A stretch of 26,528 nucleotides of DNA, from IMG/VR virus record IMGVR_UViG_3300010413_000960, positions 1 through 26,528 of that record, one strand, 5' to 3'. Under the pieces are notes generated by a model. It saw only the letters and a list, made by a program, of their open reading frames with translations, was not told the origin of the DNA and made no database searches. A program made the position numbers and the translations under genes. The stretch's first letter is position 1; the number at the start of each line of letters is the position of its first letter. Positions 16,679 to 22,578 of the stretch are shown one piece after another. This DNA comes from a virus.

Positions 16679-16836
16679 TTTTTGGTAGTGCGCTTAGGTG
16701 TGCTCTTTGGCTTTTCCTCAACGACAAGTTCAAGCTTGTCAGGGAACGACTCAAGTTCAACTTCTGTCACTTCAATGATGTCGCCCGGTTGATGTTGCTT
16801 GAACATGCCGTAAGGGGCTAAGACCTTAGCTTTCAT
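16675..16836 (-). CDS. Small conserved-type head/neck protein (53 aa)
   Basis: A 53-residue ORF starts at ATG 16836, sharing one base with the capsid stop (TAATG), and ends in the ATGA junction with the connector gene. It starts MKAKVLAPYGMFKQHQPGD and ends in a Lys/Thr-rich tail (KSTPKRTTKK). Small proteins with a 'VL.P.G.....GD.iEV.' pattern are common beside phage capsid genes, but their function is not established. The tight junctions on both sides argue that it is real. Confidence 0.75.
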   Translation of the reverse strand: MKAKVLAPYGMFKQHQPGDIIEVTEVELESFPDKLELVVEEKPKSTPKRTTKK

Positions 16837-17861
16837 TAGCTTGCGCCGGTAGCGTGTACGATTCCGGAATTGCCGCTATAGTCGCTCTTGATGCGTGGCA
16901 CCTGAATGGCGACAACTCGGAAATGATTGGTCCATCCATCAGGGCTAACCCACTCAACAAGGCGAGTAGACCATGTCTGGCCCCACTCCACCACGTTGCG
17001 TGTCATCTGGACAAGCAAGACCTGCCCGGAAGTCATCGTCGGGATTTCGACCACAGCCTGAATCTCCGGCCAGCTTAGCAAACGCTGCAAGTACGAGATG
17101 TCTAAACTGGCAGGGTAGGTGTGAGCGACAATCGAGTAGAGATTGAGCGGGAGATAGAGGACGTAAGGCCCATAGTGGTTTTGAGCCTTGGCAGCACTAA
17201 TCATACCCTGAACAGTCAGAACAGAGTCCGCAGCATCGGTGACCCATGACCCACCGCCATAGTTGGTAGCAGTGTCTGTGGCGCGGTGCGGGTGATTGGT
17301 GTAGCCGTAAATGACGGAGCTGCCGAAGTTGATAGAGCTGTCACCGGCAAGCAACATACTTTCCAGCTTCTCACTCACCACACGTGCAGCGGCCTGAGCA
17401 TTGGTCACATCAACGGTCTCGCCAAAACGACGACTGGCTTCTAACTCGCGAGTGCCGATGGTGAAGTCCTTCCATGTGATCGGGATGGGCACACCCCTCA
17501 GATCAAACTCCTGGCGATCTTCATTTCCTTGAGATCGGCCAGTCATTGAAATGCTGGCTGCGTCCATCTCACTGGCAACGCTCCAGGTGGAGAGCTGCAC
17601 ACCGATAGAGTTGTGCTGCCGGACAAGGCCACGGCTCGTCAAGTCATTGACAAGCCTGAGAGGGGCGACTGCGGCCTCCATGACCATCGAGTCCATTTCC
17701 TCCCACTCATCTTTGCGGAGCAGGGAGTTGACCACGATGCCACGAGGGGTAGAAACCTGCACGACGCCAGTGTGTTTATTGACGCGAAGCGGGCGGCCTG
17801 CCTGTTCTACAACGGCTGCGCCTTCAGTTGTGTTGAAATCTGCTACTTGGATGTCTGTCAT
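16836..17861 (-). CDS. Major capsid protein, HK97-fold type (341 aa)
   Basis: It forms the icosahedral shell. The ATG at 17861 has TGAGG about six bases upstream. No enzymatic motif or signal peptide is present. Typical capsid features are an N-terminal arm, a long helical segment (DVTNAQAAARVVSEKLESML, about 151-170), a Gly/Ser/Asn-rich region around 171-205 (GYTNHPHRATDTATNYGGGS), and a C-terminal beta region (VEWVSPDGWTNHFRVVAIQVPRI). The layout resembles encapsulin-like and HK97-fold capsid proteins. It follows protease, scaffold and decoration genes and precedes the connector genes, the normal slot. Exact subfamily cannot be set without a search. Confidence 0.88.
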   Translation of the reverse strand: MTDIQVADFNTTEGAAVVEQAGRPLRVNKHTGVVQVSTPRGIVVNSLLRKDEWEEMDSMVMEAAVAPLRLVNDLTSRGLVRQHNSIGVQLSTWSVASEMDAASISMTGRSQGNEDRQEFDLRGVPIPITWKDFTIGTRELEASRRFGETVDVTNAQAAARVVSEKLESMLLAGDSSINFGSSVIYGYTNHPHRATDTATNYGGGSWVTDAADSVLTVQGMISAAKAQNHYGPYVLYLPLNLYSIVAHTYPASLDISYLQRLLSWPEIQAVVEIPTMTSGQVLLVQMTRNVVEWGQTWSTRLVEWVSPDGWTNHFRVVAIQVPRIKSDYSGNSGIVHATGAS

Positions 17862-17863
17862 GT

Positions 17864-18331
17864 TTACCTCACAAGCATTTTGACGCGACCATCCGCGCCA
17901 GATGGGGCAGCCGCTTCAGTGGCAAAGCCGATGACCTGAGTGTTGTTGGTAGCAGGATCGGCTACCACAACCATCTTGCCAGCGGTAACACCAAGAGCAG
18001 AGCCAACGGACGCACTTTCACCGTCAGTCAGGATGACATTCACAATGTCTCCCGGCTGAGCGTAGAAATAGCGTGTGGTCTGTCCAGTCGTGTAAGCGGT
18101 GTCGATTGCCGCAGTCGGCGTAAGGCCGACAGTCGGCGTGATGTACGGGTTGACGTCTGCAAAGAGCAATGGGATTGCCGTTCCAATGGTGGCATTCTGA
18201 AGGGCGACACCAGTGGCAGTGATCTTGAGTGCCATACCTGGGGTAATGCCAGCATCAGCCTTAGCCTCAAAGATGGGACGGTCATTATCATTGCGAGTGA
18301 CCAGGATAACGCTTTTTGTAGATTTAGCCAT
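17864..18331 (-). CDS. Head decoration / capsid-stabilising protein (155 aa)
   Basis: The ATG at 18331 has a strong AGGAGA about eight bases upstream, consistent with high expression. The protein is beta-rich and Ala/Thr/Gly-rich (ITPGMALKITATGVALQNAT, GSALGVTAGKMVVVADPATN), without catalytic motifs. Small beta-rich proteins encoded between scaffold and capsid genes usually bind the outside of the mature shell. It ends two bases before the capsid ATG. The function is inferred from composition and position. Confidence 0.75.
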   Translation of the reverse strand: MAKSTKSVILVTRNDNDRPIFEAKADAGITPGMALKITATGVALQNATIGTAIPLLFADVNPYITPTVGLTPTAAIDTAYTTGQTTRYFYAQPGDIVNVILTDGESASVGSALGVTAGKMVVVADPATNNTQVIGFATEAAAPSGADGRVKMLVR

Positions 18332-18343
18332 GTGTTATATCTC

Positions 18344-18808
18344 CTACATCTGTGGAGCTTCGTAGGCTTCCCATTCGGAAGTTTCCCTTTGCACAAAGGG
18401 GGATGCTCCCGCAAAGTTTGCCGTCTTAGGTTCAAACGCTTTCGCCATCTTTGCGAGAGTGGCAAGGGGGAGGTCCTTCAGGTCATCCTCTGCCATCTCG
18501 CTGTTGGCAACAATGACAGCAACATGGTTGGCGCGTTGCGTGATGTTGTTGTTCATTGCCGTTTCAAGCGCTTCCAGCACCCTGGCTTCCCCATGATTGG
18601 CGATAAATTGCTCAATCGCGGAGAGTTCGCTAGCAGGTTCTGGATCAATGTCACTGCTGTTTGTCACCGGCTCGGGTTGTTCCTCTACCGGTTCCTCGAC
18701 TGCTGGCGGCGTCTGATAAGCAGCCAGCAATTCCTCGTCGGTCATGGCTTCAAGTGCTTCTTGGGTGAAACCCTGCTCAACGAGAATGTTGATGATAATA
18801 TCTCGCAT
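18344..18808 (-). CDS. Nested scaffolding protein (internal in-frame start, 154 aa)
   Basis: An internal ATG at 18808, in frame with the protease gene, is preceded by AGGAGA (18819-18814) five bases upstream. That site is stronger than the one of the full-length gene. It would make the C-terminal 154 residues (MRDIIINILVEQGFTQEAL...), precisely the scaffold-like half. This copies the lambda C/Nu3 arrangement. Production of the short form is a prediction. Confidence 0.6.
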   Translation of the reverse strand: MRDIIINILVEQGFTQEALEAMTDEELLAAYQTPPAVEEPVEEQPEPVTNSSDIDPEPASELSAIEQFIANHGEARVLEALETAMNNNITQRANHVAVIVANSEMAEDDLKDLPLATLAKMAKAFEPKTANFAGASPFVQRETSEWEAYEAPQM

Positions 18809-19369
18809 AGTTGTCTCCTGTGTGAGATGATTGATTCTAGGAACACCGCAACCGTCTTGAATGCTGCAAGCGCCCTGATGATCAGGCAAAAAAGCTAAGT
18901 GGTCTGGTAGAATGGCTTTGGTGAGAAACTTATAAGGCTTACCTCCGAAAGAACCTGGGGTTTGGTCAAGGTCTGCAAAATAAGCGGTGCTAACCTCAAT
19001 CATTCGACCAGATTGTAGCTGGTTCAAGACTCTGGCAGCATCACCGTTGGCCTTGGCTGCTTTGCCTATGTCAAACCAAGACTCACCCTTCATTTTGCCG
19101 TTATCAATGGTGGCATTTCGGAAAAGACCAAAGTGCATGACGTTATCGGACTTTGCACTGATTGGCTCACCTTTGGCGTTTAAAGGATGATTGATGACAA
19201 TAGGCACCTCCCACCCATCCAGGCTAGTCTCCAAGTCTTTCATAAGGACAAGACTATCATTCAAAACGCCTTCAACGACAGCAACAGTAGGAAGGACTAA
19301 GTAATTAGTCGATCCCTCCGTGACATAGCGTAATGAACCTAAATCAAAACTGGCATTTGTTAGAAACAT
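18344..19369 (-). CDS. Prohead protease fused to scaffold (341 aa)
   Basis: The first half resembles phage prohead proteases of the DUF2213 type: EVPIVINHPLNAKGEPI with H61, MIEVSTAYFADLDQTPG with S127, and ILPDHLAFLPDHQGAC with H157. These are candidates for the catalytic His-Ser-His set of assemblin-like proteases. The second half (about 188-341) is Glu/Pro-rich then helical and looks like a scaffolding domain. A strong ribosome-binding site in the middle suggests the scaffold is also made alone. The first ATG, 19369, has only GGTGA three bases away and sits just after an intrinsic terminator. Release of the scaffold by self-cleavage is the known way such proteins act. Confidence 0.85.
   Translation of the reverse strand: MFLTNASFDLGSLRYVTEGSTNYLVLPTVAVVEGVLNDSLVLMKDLETSLDGWEVPIVINHPLNAKGEPISAKSDNVMHFGLFRNATIDNGKMKGESWFDIGKAAKANGDAARVLNQLQSGRMIEVSTAYFADLDQTPGSFGGKPYKFLTKAILPDHLAFLPDHQGACSIQDGCGVPRINHLTQETTMRDIIINILVEQGFTQEALEAMTDEELLAAYQTPPAVEEPVEEQPEPVTNSSDIDPEPASELSAIEQFIANHGEARVLEALETAMNNNITQRANHVAVIVANSEMAEDDLKDLPLATLAKMAKAFEPKTANFAGASPFVQRETSEWEAYEAPQM
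18814..18819 (-). promoter_or_regulatory. Ribosome-binding site for the nested scaffold
   Basis: Minus-strand AGGAGA lies inside the protease coding sequence, five bases before an in-frame ATG. It is among the best ribosome-binding sites in the window, which is unexpected inside a gene unless it is used. Confidence 0.65.
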
Positions 19370-19377
19370 AGGTCACC

Positions 19378-19411
19378 AAAAAAAGAAAAAACCCCGGTCG
19401 ATGGACCGGGG
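19378..19411 (-). terminator. Strong intrinsic terminator between the control promoter and the capsid operon
   Basis: On the minus strand a perfect 8-bp stem CCCCGGTC/GACCGGGG with a four-base loop (19411-19392) is followed by TTTTTTCTTTTTTT (19391-19378). There is no T-run on the plus-strand side, so it works only for minus-strand transcription. It ends nine bases before the protease ATG, so any upstream transcript must pass it to express the capsid and tail genes. Confidence 0.9.
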
Positions 19412-19431
19412 CAAAAGGTGGATCTGTGCTA

Positions 19432-19460
19432 AAGATAGCAAAAATGTTCGATTGTGTCAA
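19432..19460 (-). promoter_or_regulatory. Sigma-70-like promoter for the capsid/tail operon
   Basis: Minus-strand TTGACA (19460-19455), a 17-base spacer and TATCTT (19437-19432) form a good match: full -35 consensus and 4 of 6 at -10. The predicted start is A at 19425, 14 bases before the terminator stem. An inverted repeat ATGTTC/GAACAT (19444-19449 and 19465-19470) is centred on the -35, a possible operator. Confidence 0.65.
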
Positions 19461-19495
19461 CGATGAACATGTGGTAAGATAAGGCGGGGGAACAT
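19444..19495. promoter_or_regulatory. Candidate operator: three ATGTTC/GAACAT half-sites
   Basis: ATGTTC at 19444-19449, GAACAT at 19465-19470 and GAACAT at 19490-19495 (plus strand) surround the -35 of the capsid promoter. The first two form an inverted repeat centred on the -35; the third repeats after 25 bases. A repressor or activator site is possible. Six-base words can recur by chance. Confidence 0.35.
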
Positions 19496-19514
19496 CCGGC
19501 ACATGTCTGTTGCG

Positions 19515-19546
19515 ATAGTTAGTTAGAGAACACTCTAACTAACTAT
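19515..19546. repeat. Perfect 14-bp inverted repeat with 4-base loop
   Basis: ATAGTTAGTTAGAG (19515-19528), loop AACA, and its exact complement (19533-19546). The stem is AT-rich and contains direct GTTA repeats. No T-run follows on either strand, so it is not a standard terminator. It lies about 55 bases upstream of the capsid promoter -35 and could be a regulator-binding site or an RNA processing hairpin. Confidence 0.85.
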
Positions 19547-19559
19547 GTCCATAAATGGT

Positions 19560-19585
19560 AGAACCGGCCTGTAAAGACCGGTTCT
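19560..19585 (-). repeat. 10-bp hairpin after the HNH gene
   Basis: The minus-strand RNA forms AGAACCGGTC/GGCCGGTTCT with loop TTTACA (one G-U pair). There is no T-run after it. It lies 85 bases beyond the HNH stop and may protect the 3' end of the packaging transcript or act with the next hairpin. Confidence 0.7.
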
Positions 19586-19670
19586 GTCTCAATCCAACCA
19601 TTCCCAAAATAGGAAGAAGCAACAAGATCGTACTATAGTTTTAACCACTACGCAAGCCGGGATGGGGGGG

Positions 19671-20027
19671 CTAAGCGTGCTCCTTGGTGTGACAATCCTT
19701 GCAGAGCACCATCAAGGCGTCAAGCGGCTCATCTCCAACGCGGTCATAGCGCAAATGATGAATGTGCAGGTTCTCCCTGGCACCGCAACGCTGGCAATAA
19801 CGACCATTACTATAGAACACTTGTTCTCTTTTCTGGCGCCAAGCGTCGGAGTAGAGGTAGAGCTGATAGAAGCGTCGCCAGATGCTATAGGGTTCGCCTC
19901 TGATCTTGGCGAACTGATTGGCCCATAGTTCGGGAGAAGCTGAGAGGATAATGTGTAGATCGCGCGCAGACAGACCCTCGCGCTGGGCGAGGTTCATTAG
20001 TTGCTGTGGGTACATTTGTTCTACCAT
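19671..20027 (-). CDS. HNH endonuclease (118 aa)
   Basis: The C-terminal half has the HNH/zinc pattern: CQRCGARENLHIHHLRYD (about 78-95, the paired His at 91-92), then LDALMVLCKDCHTKEH (about 102-117). The four Cys (CxxC and CxxC) should bind zinc, and the HH and later CH provide the nuclease site. The first half is basic and helical. HNH proteins near terminase genes often assist DNA packaging in HK97-type phages. Here the gene sits after the minor head genes and before the control region rather than beside the small terminase. The start ATG 20027 overlaps the end of the tiny lipoprotein ORF by seven bases. A homing nuclease is the alternative. Confidence 0.9.
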   Translation of the reverse strand: MVEQMYPQQLMNLAQREGLSARDLHIILSASPELWANQFAKIRGEPYSIWRRFYQLYLYSDAWRQKREQVFYSNGRYCQRCGARENLHIHHLRYDRVGDEPLDALMVLCKDCHTKEHA

Positions 20028-20152
20028 GATAGTTCAGTCTTTCCACTAGGTGATTTGATAGAACCGCTAGGTTCACCGTCAAAAAAGACGCATGAGAACA
20101 TAAGTGCTAAAAAAATGAGGATGAGGATAAGTCTATGAATTTTCTTCGTCAT
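20021..20152 (-). CDS. Tiny lipoprotein-like ORF (43 aa)
   Basis: A short ORF with a textbook secretion signal: MTKKIHRLILILIFLALMFSC. The Lys-rich start is followed by about 12 hydrophobic residues and a Cys at position 21 in a non-ideal lipobox (LMFSC). The remaining 22 residues are polar (DGEPSGSIKSPSGKTELSW). It overlaps the upstream gene by 20 bases and the HNH start by seven, so it fills the otherwise empty gap exactly. Phage-encoded small lipoproteins often act in lysis or in blocking superinfection; which applies here is unknown. No strong ribosome-binding site is visible. Confidence 0.6.
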   Translation of the reverse strand: MTKKIHRLILILIFLALMFSCVFFDGEPSGSIKSPSGKTELSW

Positions 20153-20321
20153 AGGTGCGCCATACCCTATCTATCTCGTTGGCAAGTCGGATGTACTCGC
20201 GGCGACGTTGCATATCACGTTTGCGAAGGAAGGTGACAAGTTCGTGATCGTTCTTGGCCTGTAAGGCTCGGACGATATGAAGTTCGGTAATGGTTACCTT
20301 CTCCTCCGGCTCCCTATCCAT
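20133..20321 (-). CDS. Small charged helical protein (62 aa), unknown function
   Basis: It starts at ATG 20321 with GAGG seven bases upstream and overlaps the end of the MuF gene by 28 bases. The sequence is highly charged and helical (RKRDMQRRREYIRLANEIDR). I do not recognise a family. Its place between minor head and HNH genes suggests a packaging or head role, but nothing in the sequence shows it. Confidence 0.65.
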   Translation of the reverse strand: MDREPEEKVTITELHIVRALQAKNDHELVTFLRKRDMQRRREYIRLANEIDRVWRTYDEENS

Positions 20322-20965
20322 TTTTCAGCCTCAGATGCAGGTATAGAGCGCCGGTGCATGGAACAACGGCAGTTAGAACGACATTGAGAATCTTCGCAGG
20401 GAGGGGGAAGGGTGCCAGCGAGTTGCCAACCTTCGTCGGCATAGTTGACGCAATCACTACAATGTTCTGCAACACCGAGGAAACGACGTTCGATAACGAC
20501 GATGCCTTCTCGTGAATCGAGACAACGACCGCGGTAGAAGGTGCGACGGATGTTGCCAACATACATAGTGCCACGGTTGAGGGCTTGAGCACGGCTAACC
20601 GTTCCATCCATGTAGCCTTCGATGAGCGTGTCAATGCGCCTGTAGTCGGAACCGAGAATGCCACCAATGCGGCCGTAATGGGTGTTGTCAAGGCGATCAA
20701 AGCCACCAACAGCAAGAGCTGAGTATTGAAGGCCGGCGTTTTTTAACTCGAAGCGTAGAGCCTGACGGAAAACATCGGGGTGCAAGTTATCATCATAAAG
20801 GCTGTTGACAAGCTTGGTTACCTGTCTGTCGTAGGTAGCTGTTGTGGATTGTACGAGATCGTCAAGCCAGGACTCGCTAACAGCCCTGCCGTTGCTATGA
20901 TAGTAGCGGCACGCATCCTCATCATAGAAGAACTCTCTATTCGCGATCAGTTGGGTTGAGCACAC
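20294..20965 (-). CDS. MuF-like minor head protein with Cys-rich C-terminus (about 223 aa)
   Basis: Minor head proteins of this type sit near the portal and are encoded after it, as here. The central part (about 70-150) is helical with GYMDGTVSRAQALNRGTMYV. The C-terminal part, EHCSDCVNYADEGWQ ... LPPPCEDSQCRSNCRCSMHRR, has the Cys-rich pattern (C..C...A..GW....LP.P....C..NC.C) seen at the end of MuF-family proteins and probably binds zinc. No in-frame ATG exists at the start. I chose GTG 20965, with GGAAG about ten bases upstream; the open frame extends to TTG 21013. It overlaps the preceding small gene. Confidence 0.8.
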   Translation of the reverse strand: MCSTQLIANREFFYDEDACRYYHSNGRAVSESWLDDLVQSTTATYDRQVTKLVNSLYDDNLHPDVFRQALRFELKNAGLQYSALAVGGFDRLDNTHYGRIGGILGSDYRRIDTLIEGYMDGTVSRAQALNRGTMYVGNIRRTFYRGRCLDSREGIVVIERRFLGVAEHCSDCVNYADEGWQLAGTLPPPCEDSQCRSNCRCSMHRRSIPASEAEKWIGSRRRR

Positions 20966-21143
20966 GTGCTTTAGCTTCCGGTGTGATTTTGTACCAGTGG
21001 ATAGAAGCAGCAAAAACGTCGATGGGATCGATAAGTGCTGTGATGGGGTTGGCTATTGCCTGAAGGATGCGTTCAGCATCATAGACATCATAGCCAAGGC
21101 TGAGGAGTTCCCTCAATTGCTCACGACGATTCAGATCTGGCAT
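20937..21143 (-). CDS. Small protein between portal and MuF genes (68 aa)
   Basis: ATG 21143 overlaps the portal end by 23 bases. The sequence MPDLNRREQLRELLSLGYDV is followed by YDAERILQAIANP, a helical pattern, and ends NPTDRE. I do not recognise a family. The tight overlap with both neighbours supports a real coupled gene, probably with a head role. Confidence 0.65.
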   Translation of the reverse strand: MPDLNRREQLRELLSLGYDVYDAERILQAIANPITALIDPIDVFAASIHWYKITPEAKARVLNPTDRE

Positions 21144-22578
21144 CTTGTTCAAACAAGGCTAGTAGTTCGTTTATGTTGGAAACGTAACGGCCTTGCACCT
21201 GGCGATCTGCCACAGATTGGGGCTTGGCCTGATAGGTGCCATCTTGTTCGGGTAGTTGGGATTGGTCCTCTCTCAGCTCGCCCATGCCTTCTTCAGGCTC
21301 AGCCGGGATGCGTAAGAAGATTTTGCGGAACTCCTGCGATGTAATGATGTTGGGAGATTGAGCAACAGAAGCAATAGAAGCGGCCACAGAAGATGTGACG
21401 CGAGCCTGATCGACTTCAGTGAGGTCAATCACAGGTCGCCACGCAATGTCATACTCGCCGTTGATGGGCTGAGGAAGCGCGCCAATCAAGATCAGACGGT
21501 CAATGAAAGGACGAAGTATGAACGGTTCGGCGTAGCGCGTTCTGCGCCGATTGATGACTTTCGCCCAGTTCTTCTCGTCCTGGCTACTGGCAAGCTCGCC
21601 GCGTTCAGAGCCGACTAACATACGCTTGGGAATGTTGGTGTGTGCGCTGATGAGGCTAAGGATGATGTCGAAAAGACCGGTAGGGTCTACTACGTCAGAA
21701 CCAAGCTGAGAAACGTTAACCCCTCGGGTTAACAGAATGCGGCGAAGTCCATGTTCAAATTCCTGGATTTGAGTGAGCATCTTTTCTTCATCTTCTTCGT
21801 CAAGGCTGAACTCAGGGGAGACGTCGAAGGTATAGCCCTTGTCCATAAGCTTCCATGTAGCCTCGGATCCACCACCAACAAGCTTTTCAAGGTCAATGAG
21901 ACGGTTGATGACTCCCTGCAGGCGAGGTCTGCCGATAATGCCATCGTCGCTATCCTCGGCAAGGTGGATGATCCTTGACCAGTGGATCTCTACGGCTTGC
22001 TCGCCTCCTTTACCATCATTGATGCTGACAGTGTAGAGCACAGGCTGGCCGTAACGTTCCGACGCTGTGTTGTCGTCCCATTCCTTGATGTCGATGGAAC
22101 CGGCCCGGTAAGGGGTCAAGTACGCTATGTCATCGGGAGAACGGATGAAGCCAACAGGCTGATCAAGATCGCGCCCGTCCTTGAGGCCAATAAGCAAGAT
22201 GCCGAAATCGCCAATACCTGAAACAATGTCGCCGCGTTCAATGCGGGAAATGATAGGAAGGCGCTTGCAAAGATGAAGGAAAGCACGTTCAAACTCGGTG
22301 CCTTGTAGCTCGAACGTGTGCAGAGCTGGCGGCTTGCCATCGTAGATGATAGGGTCGTCTGCCCAGGTAGCTTCTGGTGCAGACTCGACAATACGAGAAG
22401 CAATGTCCTGACGTGTATAACGGTCAAGATAGTAGTCGTAGTCAAGATCGTTAGGATAGCCAAGCACAAGGTACATGTCCCTGTTGCCCTCGTGCGTAGA
22501 GAAAGAGACACCGGCGCCAAAGTAACGGTCAAGCAGCGCGTTCACCATAAGTGTTCTGGTCAAAAGTTCGTTAGCCAT
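21121..22578 (-). CDS. Portal protein (485 aa)
   Basis: It forms the dodecameric ring through which DNA enters and leaves the head. I chose ATG 22578 (MANELLTRTLM), which overlaps the large terminase stop by eight bases and has a G-rich segment upstream; the open frame reaches further up without support. Features include YLDRYTRQDIASRIVESAPEA (about 50-70, cited as a region), RGDIVSGIGDFGILLIGL (about 115-132), IHWSRIIHLAED (about 199-210) and NIPKRMLVGSERGELASSQDE (near 315-335). The last matches the 'P...L.G.s..G.as...D' region of DUF1073-type portals. Gene order after the large terminase is standard. Confidence 0.9.
   Translation of the reverse strand: MANELLTRTLMVNALLDRYFGAGVSFSTHEGNRDMYLVLGYPNDLDYDYYLDRYTRQDIASRIVESAPEATWADDPIIYDGKPPALHTFELQGTEFERAFLHLCKRLPIISRIERGDIVSGIGDFGILLIGLKDGRDLDQPVGFIRSPDDIAYLTPYRAGSIDIKEWDDNTASERYGQPVLYTVSINDGKGGEQAVEIHWSRIIHLAEDSDDGIIGRPRLQGVINRLIDLEKLVGGGSEATWKLMDKGYTFDVSPEFSLDEEDEEKMLTQIQEFEHGLRRILLTRGVNVSQLGSDVVDPTGLFDIILSLISAHTNIPKRMLVGSERGELASSQDEKNWAKVINRRRTRYAEPFILRPFIDRLILIGALPQPINGEYDIAWRPVIDLTEVDQARVTSSVAASIASVAQSPNIITSQEFRKIFLRIPAEPEEGMGELREDQSQLPEQDGTYQAKPQSVADRQVQGRYVSNINELLALFEQDARSESS

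Noticed and set aside
19632-19637. Possible -10 box TATAGT on the minus strand
   Set aside because: No acceptable -35 box at 16 to 18 bases; the promoter at 19432-19460 is far better.
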